The notes: generated from the letters alone by a model not told the origin. A stretch of 64,000 nucleotides of DNA from Desmonostoc geniculatum HA4340-LM1 (GCA_019359545.1 JAHHHB010000002.1:1-64000); one strand, 5' to 3'; shown: positions 35,591 to 45,184, counted from the stretch's first letter. Made by a program: numbers and translations.

Positions 35591-35755
35591 GCTAAGTTTG
35601 CAAGTGCGATCGCTTTGCTGCAAGGAGAAAGTCAAACCGAATACTATTTGTAAGTAATGTCCAGGGTAGCAACTCTATTAGAGCTATGCACCCCTAATTT
35701 TTTTTGTAAAATACAATACATAAACTTGAATTTAGTAGTAAAGGAACCAAAAAGC

Positions 35756-36493
35756 ATGGCCGTTTATAGCTCTCAAGCCATCCGTCATATCTTAATCGGG
35801 CTGGGATATTTAGCTCCTGAGATTGATCCTAACCCCGATCCTCAATTTGCTCCTTGGAAACGGAATAACAACCCCTTGACAGACGATGTTACCGAGGAAG
35901 CTATTAAAAAGTTTCAAAAACAGTACTCACAAAAACTTGCAGTTAATGGTAACGCTGATTCCCAGACTAGAGAAATAATGGAAGATACAATCAAAGGGCT
36001 TCAGAATAGATTGAAGTTTCACGGTTTTGCAACCAATGCCGAAATTCCTCCAAATCAGCCTTTTTATGGGCCAGCCACTTATAAAGCTGTGAGAAAATTT
36101 CAGAAATCTCTAGGTTTAACTGAAAATGGTATTGCCATTGTTGAACAGCGTCAAATTCTACAGCAACCGACTCTGACACCCCCTAAGCCTCAGCCTGAGA
36201 CTCAACTCAAGCTGATAGATTTGTATTTGCAATTCAAAAAGAATCCTCAAAATCCTTCTTATATTGCAGCACTAAATAACTTACAAAAAAATCTCCCCAA
36301 GGATATTTTACACAAAGTTACTAACAAATGGAGAGGGACAAACGATCAAAATCCTGAAATTGTGAAGCTGACAAATGTATTCACTTATTTTGATGGCAAT
36401 AATCTCAACCAGCGTGATGCATTCGATTACTTACAAAGTCAGATAACTCCAGCGATCTATAAAGAATTTATTGCTCTCTGGAATAAGAAGTAA
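35756..36493 (+). CDS. Peptidoglycan-binding domain protein
   Basis: 245 aa from the ATG at 35756, which follows AAAGGA by 9 nt; an in-frame start at 35657 lacks such a site and would add a non-conserved stretch. Two PG_binding_1-like repeats are visible: SSQAIRHILIGLGYLAPEID with TDDVTEEAIKKFQKQYSQKL, and KGLQNRLKFHGFATNAEI with FYGPATYKAVRKFQKSLGL. The C-terminal 100 residues are helical (LIDLYLQFKKNPQNPSYIAA, DAFDYLQSQITPAIYKEFI). There is no signal peptide. It could bind wall fragments or act as a cytoplasmic linker; no enzyme domain is fused. It is not obviously linked to the nearby CRISPR array. Confidence 0.8.
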   Translation: MAVYSSQAIRHILIGLGYLAPEIDPNPDPQFAPWKRNNNPLTDDVTEEAIKKFQKQYSQKLAVNGNADSQTREIMEDTIKGLQNRLKFHGFATNAEIPPNQPFYGPATYKAVRKFQKSLGLTENGIAIVEQRQILQQPTLTPPKPQPETQLKLIDLYLQFKKNPQNPSYIAALNNLQKNLPKDILHKVTNKWRGTNDQNPEIVKLTNVFTYFDGNNLNQRDAFDYLQSQITPAIYKEFIALWNKK

Positions 36494-36630
36494 ACAAATA
36501 TAGGAGAATTCAGAATTCAGAATGGGCTACGCCCCGCTACGCTAACAGAATTCAGAGTTAGAATAGGCTCTTTGTCTAGTTTTGAAATGTAAATAGCGTA
36601 CTTCATTTTCCTTGAAATCTGCTGTAATAT

Positions 36631-36659
36631 GGTGCGTTAGGCTAAAGCCATAACGCACC
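36631..36659. repeat. Palindrome ggtgcgtta...taacgcacc
   Basis: Nine-bp arms (36631-36639 and 36651-36659) with the internal ggctaaagcc stem. It is a common cyanobacterial interspersed palindrome, located 49 bp upstream of the ABC binding protein gene. Confidence 0.75.
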
Positions 36660-36707
36660 CTACGTTATTGATAAATTAGCTGTAAAAGAGGTAATAGTTA
36701 GGTATTT

Positions 36708-37931
36708 ATGAAAAATGCGATCGCTCGTCAAACTGCATTCTTAGTTATATGCTCTATGCTACTCATAGCCTGTGGCAAAAGTGGCAATCCTAATTTAAAT
36801 TCTGCAAATAATCCAGCAACAAATATATCTAATTTTATTCCCATAGGAATCGCTTTTGCCCAAACAAGCAATGTGGCATTACTCGGTCAAGAGGGAACTG
36901 ATGGAGTAAAAATCGCTGAAAAATATTTTAATGGCAAAGGAGGCATTAATGGCAGACCAATTAAATTAGTATTTCAAGATACTGGTGGCGATGAAGCTGG
37001 AGCGATTAATGCTTTTCAAACTTTAATTAATCAGGATAAAGTCGTTGGCATAATTGGCCCTACCTTATCACAACAAGCTTTTAGCGCCAACCCCGTAGCA
37101 GAACGCAATCGAGTTCCCGTGATTGGAGCATCAAATACTGCTAAAGGTATTCCGGAAATTGGTGATTATGTTGCTCGTGTTTCTTCATCTGTGGCTGTGG
37201 TTGCTCCTTATTCTGTGAAAGCTGCACTGCAACAAAATTCTCAAATCAAAAAAGTAGCTGTATTTTACGCTCAAAATGATGCTTTCAATAAATCAGAAAC
37301 CGAAATTTTTCAGAAGACAGTTAAAGATTTAGGATTGAATTTAGTCACAGTCCAAAAATTTCAAACTACAGATACAGATTTTCAAGCTCAAGCCAGCGAT
37401 GCTATTAATTTAAAACCAGATTTAGTGATTATATCCGGGTTAGCTGTAGATGGAGGTAATTTAGTTAAACAATTACGAGAACTTGGTTATAAAGGATTAA
37501 TTATTGGTGGCAATGGTTTTAACACATCGCATATATTTTCTGTGTGCAGAGCGCTTTGTGAAGGTGTGATTGTTGCTCAAGCTTATAGTCCTGTTTATCC
37601 TAGTGAAATTAACACGGCATTTCGCAAAGCTTACATTGAACAATATCAAAGAGAACCACCCCAAGTTAGCGCTCAAGCTTTTGCAGCGATGCAGGTATAT
37701 GTAGAAGCTCTACAATCTTTAGATAAAAAAAGCAAAATTAGTAACTTATCACTAGCAGATTTGCGTCAACAATTGAATCAGGAGTTATTGAAAGGAAAAT
37801 ATCAAACTCCTCTGGGTGAAATTGCTTTTACGCCAACAGGTGATGTGATTCAAAAAGAGTTTTATGTTGCACAATTGAAGATGGAGCCAAACGGTGTTAA
37901 GGGTAAATTCTCATTTTTAAATATTAAATAA
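36708..37931 (+). CDS. Branched-chain amino acid-type ABC substrate-binding lipoprotein
   Basis: A 407-aa periplasmic binding protein of the Leu/Ile/Val or amide-urea type (Peripla_BP_6). The lipobox is clear: AFLVICSMLLIACGKSG, with Cys22 as lipid attachment site. The core includes PIGIAFAQTSNVALLGQEG, then GVKIAEKYFNGKGGINGRPI, VVGIIGPTLSQQAFSANPVA, KKVAVFYAQNDAFNKSETEI and KPDLVIISGLAVDGGNLVKQ. The end has LADLRQQLNQELLKGKYQTP and LGEIAFTPTGDVIQKEFYV. The permease and ATPase genes are not adjacent. It may supply a dispersed N-I/N-II type amino acid transporter, as happens in Nostocales. Ligand identity is not visible. Confidence 0.88.
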   Translation: MKNAIARQTAFLVICSMLLIACGKSGNPNLNSANNPATNISNFIPIGIAFAQTSNVALLGQEGTDGVKIAEKYFNGKGGINGRPIKLVFQDTGGDEAGAINAFQTLINQDKVVGIIGPTLSQQAFSANPVAERNRVPVIGASNTAKGIPEIGDYVARVSSSVAVVAPYSVKAALQQNSQIKKVAVFYAQNDAFNKSETEIFQKTVKDLGLNLVTVQKFQTTDTDFQAQASDAINLKPDLVIISGLAVDGGNLVKQLRELGYKGLIIGGNGFNTSHIFSVCRALCEGVIVAQAYSPVYPSEINTAFRKAYIEQYQREPPQVSAQAFAAMQVYVEALQSLDKKSKISNLSLADLRQQLNQELLKGKYQTPLGEIAFTPTGDVIQKEFYVAQLKMEPNGVKGKFSFLNIK

Positions 37932-37994
37932 GCGTGAAAAATCCATAGTCTACTATGATTAGATTAGGACTTAAGCAAAACTAGAAGAATCAAA

Positions 37995-38099
37995 ATGAAC
38001 TTTCTCCAAGCCAAGATTTTAGAAAAACTAGAACGCCTTCCAGAAAATGCACAGCAGCAAGTTCTAGATTTTGTCGAGTTTTCCTTTATTCTTATCTAG
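37995..38099 (+). pseudogene. DUF2281-type antitoxin fragment
   Basis: A 34-codon frame whose product, NFLQAKILEKLERLPENAQQ then QVLDFVEFSF, matches the start of short DUF2281 (VapB-like) proteins that accompany PIN toxins. Homologues continue for another 30-40 residues; here it ends at a TAG right after the first helical block. It overlaps the end of the opposite-strand gene at 38064. Probably a leftover antitoxin start. Confidence 0.55.
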
Positions 38100-38264
38100 C
38101 CTCTCTTGAATAGCGTCTCTACAGAATTGTGCAGGGTCGTCTTGTGCCTTCACCTCATCTTTCATCTCTTTAGAAACTCTAAAACTTAATTGTTCAGTTA
38201 ACGGTTCATCACCTTTTCTTTTTCCTGGTTCTAAATTTTCAGGTGTTCCTCTAGGATTAGGCAT
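38064..38264 (-). CDS. Small basic protein, possible RHH type
   Basis: 66 aa. A polar N-terminal tail (PNPRGTPENLEPGKRKG) precedes LTEQLSFRVSKEMKDEVKAQ, resembling the strand-helix start of a ribbon-helix-helix fold (SFRVS...MKDEV), and then DPAQFCRDAIQERLDKNKGK as second helix. Proteins of this shape are common on plasmids and accessory regions as small regulators. No toxin partner is adjacent. The ATG at 38264 is preceded by ctacataa on the minus strand, without a clear Shine-Dalgarno. Function is unknown. Confidence 0.55.
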   Translation of the reverse strand: MPNPRGTPENLEPGKRKGDEPLTEQLSFRVSKEMKDEVKAQDDPAQFCRDAIQERLDKNKGKLDKI

Positions 38265-38388
38265 TTATGTAGAAACGTAAATATAGATTGAATCAATCGA
38301 AACCAATCGATTAAAGTTTGAAATCGGTGGTGCTATCACTCGCTAAAATGGTTCACCACCGATACCACTTTTTGAAAATGGTAATTCT

Positions 38389-38766
38389 ATGTTTACACGT
38401 TCAGAACTCGAAATAAAGACTGTTCCTGAATTACAGGATTTATGCCGTCGATACGGTATCCGCCCTACAGGAAGTGCAGCATACAAAGCTAGCTACATTA
38501 CTTCCTTGCTATCTTTCCCGTTGATAGCTGTAAACCAGATGCAGGAAGGCAGAGGATTAAAGTCACCAACACTTGCTTCTATTCAGGTGTTTGGTTCAGC
38601 GATAGATGAGATGAATTCTCCAACCGCAGAACAAATAGCGCTGATTAGAATTTCCCTGGAGGGTAAGAGAATGCGTTACCCAGATAGATACAAGCAGGAA
38701 GAGTTACTAGCTTGGCATATGGCGAAAATGAAACTTGAACAGGTGATAGCGCTACTCGGTAGGTAA
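38389..38766 (+). CDS. SAP-like domain protein of unknown function
   Basis: 125 aa. The first 40 residues (SELEIKTVPELQDLCRRYGI, then RPTGSAAYKASYITSLL) resemble a SAP or Rho N-terminal helix-extended-helix motif (LK..C...G...G.K..L), usually a nucleic-acid-binding unit. The rest is helical and Met/Glu-rich (IDEMNSPTAEQIALIRISLE, YKQEELLAWHMAKMKLEQVI). There is no signal peptide. The role may be DNA or RNA binding, but this is an inference from one short motif. The gene sits alone between two short reverse genes and the phosphoketolase-like gene. Confidence 0.6.
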   Translation: MFTRSELEIKTVPELQDLCRRYGIRPTGSAAYKASYITSLLSFPLIAVNQMQEGRGLKSPTLASIQVFGSAIDEMNSPTAEQIALIRISLEGKRMRYPDRYKQEELLAWHMAKMKLEQVIALLGR

Positions 38767-39056
38767 TCTCTCAATTCACGGCATCCCATCACAGCACTCC
38801 TCAATGGCGTGCTTTTTTATGTTTTACTTGTAAAACTGCTGGGATTTGGGAGCCATTTGGTAACTTGATAAAATTTTTTTGCTGCTTAAAGATCTTTTTA
38901 CTACCGAAACTAACTAAAATTTTTGGTTGGCGAACCATTTAAAGTACTTATCTTGACGTTGCAAAAAAGCAATAAACTGTTACAACATCAAAGATGTAAA
39001 ATTTTTGTTGAATTCAACGAGCATCTACAGTTTCATTTCATCATAAGGTACTCAGC

Positions 39057-41270
39057 ATGACTGCAATCACCCCAAAGGCTTCTTCGGCGCTTCCCAATTT
39101 TTCTGAAGGTATTCAATATTTTGGCGAAGCACTACCAGATTTTGAAACTTATGGTGCCACCCCTGCGATAGAATCGGGCAATGTAGCGATCGCATCTCCC
39201 ACAGACAAAGCAGCAGTATATCAAACTTTATTAGCTGCCGATGCCTTACGCTATCTAACTTTGCAAATTACTGGTAGTAAAGCCTCTGGACATCCCGGCG
39301 GATTCGCTAGCCAAGCAGAAGCTTATGCATCTCTTGTCATGCTGGGATACAAGAACATTATCACGGAAGTCGGACACCACGCCCCTGGATTTTATAGTGC
39401 CATGTTCTTGGATCGATCGCTAGAAGACATGGGAATTTCTACAGTCCAACAATTGCGCGATCGCTTTCGAGAAAAGCACGGACTTTTAGGACACCTTTCT
39501 GGTTATATACCTGGTATTCTCGCACCTGCGGGGCCTTTGGGACAAGGACAACACTTTGCAATGGCGGCTGCACTGTTGCACAAAGATAAATTATTCCCTT
39601 TTACAGTTGGCGATGGTGGATTGGGTGAGCCTTATATTGTAAGTGCGATCGCTCACTTTCATACTGCTTATCCTGCTGTCACTAACTTTTTGCCGATACT
39701 GGTGTGGAATGGTTATAGCCAAGAACACCACAGTATGGTTTCCCTCAAAACCAACCCAGAAATGCAAGCATATTGGCAAGGTAACGGTTTTGCTGAAGTT
39801 GTGTTAGTGGATGCTAAGGATTTTGACGATCGAGATCAACCAGGGGATTACGTTGATAGTACGGCTTTTTCCTTTGAGAAACGCCTAGCATTTACCCAAG
39901 CAGTACTTGAGGGTGTAGATAAAGCAGCGCGATCGGCACTAGGTGGCAAGCTTACTGTTTTTATTATTAAACAACTTAAAGGTGCAGGAGTCCACGCGCG
40001 GGGTGCAAAATCTCACAACCTTTATCCTAAAGATACGCTAGATGCGCCGCATATTGTGACTGCGTTGCAAACTCGCGCTTTATCTCCTGAAGCTTGGCAA
40101 TTAGTCAGAACAAATGCCGAACGCGCAGGCGGTGGCCCCGCAGCCAAAACAGTAGTCACAGAATTTGAATTACCATTGCCAGAATTAGGCGAATTACCTT
40201 TAGAAGAATATGCAGTAGGCGGCGAACCAAAAGTTTCTACAACTGCAATGGGACGATTGGTAGGAATAGTTGGAAATAAAGATCGAAATTTCCTTGTCAC
40301 CAACGCCGACGGTAACGAAGCATCGGGAATTGCTAACATTAACCAAGCATTAAAAATTATCCACCCCACAACCGACGATTTATATAATCAAGCGCCAAAC
40401 GGACAAGTTTATGAACCTTTGAGTGAAGATGCTTGTGCAGGTTTAGCCGCTGGTTTGTCATTAATGGGTGCGAGAACTTTGTGGTGTTCTTACGAATCTT
40501 TTGCCATCAACGGATTACCAATTTGGCAAACTGTAATCCAAGCAATGGCAGAATTGCGCCGTCAAACTCCCTCGACTATTACTTTATTCACAGCGGGTGC
40601 ATTAGAGCAAGGGCGTAACGGTTGGACTCACCAACGTCCGGAAATTGAAGCTTACTTTGCTTCACTCATGCGAAATGGAAATGTTTTTCCATTATTTCCT
40701 CCCGATGCTAATAGTATCCAAGTTTGTTATGACTGGGCATTGCAAACTAAAAATAAGGGAATTGTAATTACTGCAAGTAAATCACCGTTACCAATTCGTA
40801 TTACTTTAGAACAAAGTCGCCAAGGCTTACAAGATGGCGCGGTGGTATTGCATGAAGTCCCTGGCGATAAACAAGTTGTATTTGCTGTCATTGGTGACAT
40901 GACATTAATGCCAGTATTTGAGGCGGCTACTTTCTTAGAAAATGAAGGTATTGGTGCCAAGATAGTTTCTGTGATTAATCCCAGACGTTTATATCGTCCT
41001 CATGATACTGCTTGGGATACCTGTTCAGAAGCCGATGGTGGTTTCTTAGATGATGGGAAATTTGCCGAATTATTTGATGGCGATGCGTTAATTGCTGTGA
41101 CAGGTGGTGCGGCGGCGATGCTGGAACCAATTTTGTTACGGAGTACAGCCAAGCGCGATACTTTTGCGTGGAAACGCGGCGAAACTACAGCTAGTGCTGG
41201 TGAGTTGATGGCGTTTAATGGATTGACTGCTGAGGCTTTGACGAAAAGAGCGATCGCACTAGTGCATTAA
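39057..41270 (+). CDS. Phosphoketolase/transketolase-like TPP enzyme
   Basis: 737 aa. It has the thiamine diphosphate fold of the phosphoketolase branch: LQITGSKASGHPGGFASQAE, EVGHHAPGFYSAMFLDRSLE, LSGYIPGILAPAGPLGQGQH, then FTVGDGGLGEPYIVSAIAHF with the GDG cofactor motif. The pyrimidine-binding half includes RNFLVTNADGNEASGIANIN and EPLSEDACAGLAAGLSLMGA. Phosphoketolases split xylulose or fructose phosphates to acetyl phosphate in a carbon-saving shunt. This protein is shorter and clearly different from the classical 800-aa Xfp, and resembles the second, less studied cyanobacterial type. Its substrate is therefore uncertain. It starts with ATG 39057 after TAAGGTACTCAGC, and no pentose-pathway genes are near. 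Confidence 0.75.
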   Translation: MTAITPKASSALPNFSEGIQYFGEALPDFETYGATPAIESGNVAIASPTDKAAVYQTLLAADALRYLTLQITGSKASGHPGGFASQAEAYASLVMLGYKNIITEVGHHAPGFYSAMFLDRSLEDMGISTVQQLRDRFREKHGLLGHLSGYIPGILAPAGPLGQGQHFAMAAALLHKDKLFPFTVGDGGLGEPYIVSAIAHFHTAYPAVTNFLPILVWNGYSQEHHSMVSLKTNPEMQAYWQGNGFAEVVLVDAKDFDDRDQPGDYVDSTAFSFEKRLAFTQAVLEGVDKAARSALGGKLTVFIIKQLKGAGVHARGAKSHNLYPKDTLDAPHIVTALQTRALSPEAWQLVRTNAERAGGGPAAKTVVTEFELPLPELGELPLEEYAVGGEPKVSTTAMGRLVGIVGNKDRNFLVTNADGNEASGIANINQALKIIHPTTDDLYNQAPNGQVYEPLSEDACAGLAAGLSLMGARTLWCSYESFAINGLPIWQTVIQAMAELRRQTPSTITLFTAGALEQGRNGWTHQRPEIEAYFASLMRNGNVFPLFPPDANSIQVCYDWALQTKNKGIVITASKSPLPIRITLEQSRQGLQDGAVVLHEVPGDKQVVFAVIGDMTLMPVFEAATFLENEGIGAKIVSVINPRRLYRPHDTAWDTCSEADGGFLDDGKFAELFDGDALIAVTGGAAAMLEPILLRSTAKRDTFAWKRGETTASAGELMAFNGLTAEALTKRAIALVH

Positions 41271-41507
41271 AACTGCGTAGGCGTAGTCAGCCGTAGGCAT
41301 CGTCTTTCATTTTACCGCAAATATACGTATGGAAATACTGGAAAGTTGTCTTTAATGCGTATATTTGCGTTTTTGATGAGAAGTTTTAAGGCATTGGGAT
41401 TAGTTCATAAAATAAATACAGCAGATTTCAACTTGGTGAGGTACAGAAATACCCCACCCGCCTCACGGCACCCTCCCCTTGGTAAGGGGAGGGTTGGCGG
41501 GTGTACC

Positions 41508-41768
41508 TTATTTAGTTGCAAAATGCTGTAAATGTGAGTAGATTTGCTGAAATTGTTTGAGAATAGCAGCTTTGCGAGTCGCAAAAATTAGTTTGGGAGT
41601 CAAAAATTGGCGTTGCTGAATCAGAGTATGAATTGACATTTTTGATATAACTAAACAACGAATCTTTGCGCCTTTGGTCCAACCCAGACATTGAGGGTCA
41701 CCAGTACCGTTAACAAAGGAGTCACCAACAAAACAAATTCTGATTTCACTTAGCTGTAATGAATTCAT
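41508..41768 (-). pseudogene. GDSL/SGNH hydrolase N-terminal fragment
   Basis: The first 31 residues (SLQLSEIRICFVGDSFVNGT, then GDPQCLGWT) are the start of an SGNH-type esterase, with the catalytic Ser in the GDSF block I. After that the product is unrelated (KGAKIRCLVISKMSIHTLIQ) and lacks blocks II, III and V. The full family is about 200-220 aa. The fragment lies downstream of the rbc operon terminator on the same strand. Confidence 0.65.
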
Positions 41769-41805
41769 TGAATAAATACTTCTGTAATTTAAAGCTTTAC
41801 AACAT

Positions 41806-41840
41806 ACAAAAAAAGAGAGGCAATTAATTTTACCTCTCTT
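41806..41840 (-). terminator. Intrinsic terminator of the rbcLXS operon
   Basis: On the minus strand, aagagagg pairs with cctctctt across a 12-nt loop and is followed at once by a run of T. It lies about 50 bp after the rbcS stop, so it is the likely end of the rbcL-rbcX-rbcS transcript. Confidence 0.8.
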
Positions 41841-41889
41841 AATAAATCAACTTCAAAGGTAATAGGCTTTAGCTTTTACCTTTTAGTTT

Positions 41890-42219
41890 TTAGTATCTGC
41901 TGGGTTTGTGAACGATAAAGCTGAGAATTTGGCACTGCTTGATGTTGTCAAAACCCACAACACGGATGTAGTTGTTGGAATACTGAGAACGGCAAGATTG
42001 AACTTCGTTCAACACTTCTTGGGTAGATTTAGCGCCGAACAAAGGTAGCTTCCACAGTGTCCAGTATAATTCTGTTGGCTCAGAGGTTTCGTTGAATTCA
42101 ACCGCTGGAATGTAACCTTGATTCAAAATGTACTGGATCTGCTTGGCAATTTGAGCATCAGAGAGGGGAGGTAGATAAGAAAGGGTTTCGTAACGACGCT
42201 CTTTTGGTAGAGTTTGCAT
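41890..42219 (-). CDS. rbcS: RuBisCO small subunit
   Basis: 109 aa. Small subunit of form I ribulose-1,5-bisphosphate carboxylase, part of the L8S8 enzyme in carboxysomes. Typical motifs are [55 protein letters not shown], and the end [20 protein letters not shown] then VHKP. It is the last gene of the rbcL-rbcX-rbcS operon on the minus strand. Its ATG at 42219 lies 72 nt after the rbcX stop. A strong terminator follows about 50 nt beyond its stop. Confidence 0.97.
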   Translation of the reverse strand: MQTLPKERRYETLSYLPPLSDAQIAKQIQYILNQGYIPAVEFNETSEPTELYWTLWKLPLFGAKSTQEVLNEVQSCRSQYSNNYIRVVGFDNIKQCQILSFIVHKPSRY

Positions 42220-42291
42220 AGCTTTAGTATTAAAGGATTGCGGTTGACTTTAGTTATCAGTTATCAGTCACCAGTTATCACTGCTGACTTT

Positions 42292-42690
42292 TCACTGTTC
42301 ATTACTTGGGTCTGAGCTTGTTTGCTGTTCTGGGTACAGACTGGGGTTCGATGTATCTATCTGTGTGATGCGTTCTAGATGCTGGCGACGCTGTTCCATG
42401 TTGGCTTGCTGAATGCCAGTGCGAACCATTTCCGGTAAGAAATCGGTGACTTCTTCGGCAATATGTTCTCTAACAGTCATAATCCGCAATGCCAAATCTG
42501 GCTTTTCTCGAAATAGTTGTTTGATGTAAGTTTCTCCATCTTGAACTTTATCAGCAGAAAAGTTATGCAGCCATAGTGCTAATGGAGGATTAGTTTCGTC
42601 CAGCTGTGCCAATACTGTCCTTAGCGCCTGATATGTCAGGTAGCTTTGGAGAGTCTTGGATGTGTCCTTCGCAATTTGCTTGAGATTCAT
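42292..42690 (-). CDS. rbcX: RuBisCO assembly chaperone RbcX
   Basis: 132 aa. RbcX homodimers bind the C-terminal peptide of RbcL and help build the L8 core. The N-terminal half has the four-helix pattern of the family: LKQIAKDTSKTLQSYLTYQA, LRTVLAQLDETNPPLALWLH, FSADKVQDGETYIKQLFREK and RIMTVREHIAEEVTDFLPEM. The end (ERITQIDTSNPSLYPEQQTS) is the usual disordered tail. It lies between rbcL (101 nt upstream) and rbcS, as in most Nostocales. The rbcL-rbcX spacer contains the short tandem heptamer. Confidence 0.95.
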   Translation of the reverse strand: MNLKQIAKDTSKTLQSYLTYQALRTVLAQLDETNPPLALWLHNFSADKVQDGETYIKQLFREKPDLALRIMTVREHIAEEVTDFLPEMVRTGIQQANMEQRRQHLERITQIDTSNPSLYPEQQTSSDPSNEQ

Positions 42691-42710
42691 GCTTGACCCC
42701 AGCCCTTAAC

Positions 42711-42745
42711 AGTTATGAGTTATGAGTTATGAGTTATGAGTTATG
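42711..42745. repeat. Heptanucleotide tandem repeat (agttatg x5)
   Basis: Five perfect agttatg units lie between rbcL and rbcX, a short tandem heptamer of the type long known from heterocyst-forming cyanobacteria. A looser copy (agttatcagttatcagtcac) is in the rbcX-rbcS spacer near 42255. Confidence 0.9.
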
Positions 42746-42791
42746 AATTAATGTAACTCTTAACTCCTAACTTCTAACTCCTAACTTTGGA

Positions 42792-44222
42792 TCAGACGGT
42801 ATCCATAGCTTCAAACTCAAACTTGATTTCTTTCCACAGTTCGCAAGCAACGGCTAATTCAGGAGACCACTTAGCAGCTTCACGGATAATGTCATTACCT
42901 TCACGAGCCAAGTTGCGACCTTCGTTACGAGCTTGAACGCAAGCTTCTAAAGCAACGCGGTTAGCTGTAGCACCAGGAGCATTACCCCAAGGGTGACCGA
43001 GAGTACCACCACCGAATTGCAGTACGGAGTCATCACCAAAGATTTCTACGAGTGCAGGCATGTGCCAAATGTGGATACCACCAGAAGCAACTGCCATAAC
43101 ACCAGGTAGAGAAGCCCAGTCTTGGGTAAAGTAGATACCACGAGACTTGTCTTGCTCAATGTAGTTTTCACGCAATAGGTCAACGAAGCCCATTGTGATA
43201 CCACGCTCACCTTCCAACTTACCAACTACGGTGCCGGTGTGGATGTGGTCACCACCAGACAAACGTAGGGCTTTAGCTAATACACGGAAGTGAATACCGT
43301 GGTTCTTTTGACGGTCGATAACAGCGTGCATAGCGCGGTGGATGTGCAACAGGATACCGTTGTCACGGCACCAACGAGCCAATGTGGTGTTAGCGGTGAA
43401 ACCTGCTGTCAGGTAGTCGTGCATGATGATGGGCTGTTTGAGTTCTTTAGCGTACTCAGCCCGTTGCAACATTTGTTCACAGGTGGGGGCGGTGACGTTG
43501 AGGTAGTGACCTTTGATTTCACCGGTTTCTGCTTGGGCTTTGGCAATAGCTTCAGATACGAACAAGAAGCGATCGCGCCATCTTTGGAATGGTGCTGAGT
43601 TGATGTTTTCGTCGTCTTTGGTGAAGTCCAAACCACCGCGTAAGCACTCGTATACAGCGCGTCCGTAGTTCTTAGCTGACAAACCCAATTTGGGTTTGAT
43701 GGTACAACCTAACAAAGGACGACCGTATTTGTTTAATTTGTCACGCTCAACTTGGATACCGTGAGGAGGTCCTTGGAAGGTCTTGATGTAAGCTACTGGA
43801 AAGCGGATGTCTTCTAAACGCAGTGCCCGCAAGGCTTTAAAACCAAATACGTTACCTACAATGGAGGTCAATACGTTGGTTACAGAACCTTCTTCAAACA
43901 GATCCAAGGGATAGGCAACATAGCAAATAAACTGGTTGTCTTCGCCGGGAACTGGTTCGATGTCATAGCAACGACCTTTGTAGCGATCGAGGTCGGTGAG
44001 CAAGTCCGTCCACACAGTTGTCCAGGTACCAGTGGAAGACTCAGCCGCTACAGCCGCACCTGCTTCTTCGGGAGGAACTCCGGGCTGAGGCGTAACACGG
44101 AATGCTGCTAGAAGATCTGTATCTTTAGGTGTGTAATCGGGGGTGTAATAAGTTAGTCTGTAATCCTTAACCCCGGCTTGATACCCAGATTTGCTCTGAG
44201 TCTTCGTTTGAGCGTAAGACAT
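42792..44222 (-). CDS. rbcL: RuBisCO large subunit, form IB
   Basis: 476 aa. The catalytic subunit of ribulose-1,5-bisphosphate carboxylase/oxygenase, which fixes CO2 in the Calvin cycle inside carboxysomes. Key sites are present: the loop [20 protein letters not shown] with its catalytic Lys, the carbamylated Lys in [40 protein letters not shown], loop 6 in [19 protein letters not shown], and the late [20 protein letters not shown]. Form IB is shown by the start ([20 protein letters not shown]) and by linkage to rbcX. It is preceded by a long leader with no other gene. Regulation by light and carbon status is expected, but no binding site is asserted. Confidence 0.98.
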   Translation of the reverse strand: MSYAQTKTQSKSGYQAGVKDYRLTYYTPDYTPKDTDLLAAFRVTPQPGVPPEEAGAAVAAESSTGTWTTVWTDLLTDLDRYKGRCYDIEPVPGEDNQFICYVAYPLDLFEEGSVTNVLTSIVGNVFGFKALRALRLEDIRFPVAYIKTFQGPPHGIQVERDKLNKYGRPLLGCTIKPKLGLSAKNYGRAVYECLRGGLDFTKDDENINSAPFQRWRDRFLFVSEAIAKAQAETGEIKGHYLNVTAPTCEQMLQRAEYAKELKQPIIMHDYLTAGFTANTTLARWCRDNGILLHIHRAMHAVIDRQKNHGIHFRVLAKALRLSGGDHIHTGTVVGKLEGERGITMGFVDLLRENYIEQDKSRGIYFTQDWASLPGVMAVASGGIHIWHMPALVEIFGDDSVLQFGGGTLGHPWGNAPGATANRVALEACVQARNEGRNLAREGNDIIREAAKWSPELAVACELWKEIKFEFEAMDTV

Positions 44223-44870
44223 ATTTTATCCTTCCCAGAAGTCACTCTTTTTACTTATCAAATCACGTACTGTGCAACTTTCCCACGCCCCGCTCTTTCC
44301 CCCTTGAGCGGGGAGAAGATCGGGAAAAACTTTTGTTAGGGGTTGCCTTTGGTAGAGGTTAGCAGCTTTTTTGCGGCGGACACTTTGGTAGCGGTGGTAA
44401 CCCTCCTCACCAGTGTTCTCCCCTTCTAGGGGCACACGACCTAGCGCTTCTACTGTTTCCTCTTCCCATACATCAAAATTCTTTTTTATCTGTTTCTCGC
44501 ACTCGACTAAACCTTCTCAATTTGACCAAAACTTCCGCATTTTGCGGTCAGCATTTAGATAATTCTCCCATAAGCTGGGATATTCAGGGGGTTGGGCTGG
44601 CTGGCACACATTCCCGCTTCTACACTCCTTTTATCTTCCCTTTAGTTGGAAAAGATACTAGAAAAGAATTTACTTGACATAGATTTAGCAGAGTGGTAAG
44701 CGAAAGATAAAAAATTGCACACCACGTAATTTGTAGCTTGTTTCACAATATATCAAGAATTCGATAAGTTATTCTTTGAAAGTTTTTAACTTATTTATTT
44801 AAATTTGTTATTACATAAAGATTTAAACTTTTTGTTAAGAAAGATTTACAAAATGTCATTAATGGTGTGG
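44223..44870 (-). promoter_or_regulatory. Long rbcL leader/promoter region
   Basis: About 650 bp separate rbcL from the next feature. The leader has an internal hairpin (near 44287-44320, ccccgctctttcccccttga pairing with gcgggg segments) and pyrimidine-rich stretches. The region 44,640-44,860 is AT-rich and likely contains the promoter. A 69-codon minus-strand frame in the leader (44226-44435) is not supported as a gene. Confidence 0.45.
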
Positions 44871-44885
44871 GGATTGGGGAGGTAG

Positions 44886-45045
44886 GAGGCAGAGGGGCAG
44901 AGGGGCGGAGGGGCGGAGGGGCAGAGGGGCGGAGGGGCGGAGGGGCAGAGGGGCGGAGGGGCGGAGGGGCAGAGGGGCGGAGGGGCGGAGGGGCGGAGGG
45001 GCAGAGGGGCAGAGGGGCGGAGGGGCGGAGGGGCGGAGGGGAGAA
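44886..45045 (+). repeat. G-rich tandem repeat (gaggggcg/gaggggca units)
   Basis: About 18-20 octamer units with only one variable position (c-g or c-a) are stacked ahead of the beta-propeller gene. Both strands look open as frames only because the repeat has no stop. Slippage-driven length variation is likely. Confidence 0.9.
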
Positions 45046-45184
45046 TAATAACTCCTCACTCCAAACTCCTCACTCCAAACTCCTCACTCCTAACTCCAAA
45101 CTCACCACTCTCAATCGTCAATGTTTAAAAAATCCAAGCTAGGGGAACACTGAAGTTAACCAAAAGCCAGTTTAGGTAACGGCT

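Noticed and set aside
43290-43598. 102-aa frame opposite rbcL
   Set aside because: Antisense shadow of a highly conserved gene.
44226-44435. 69-aa frame ahead of rbcL
   Set aside because: It lies in the rbcL leader, has no family resemblance and its start has no ribosome-binding site; more likely untranslated leader.
44859-45142. Frames over the G-rich octamer array
   Set aside because: Products are pure Pro/Ser/Leu or Gly/Arg repeats produced by the array.
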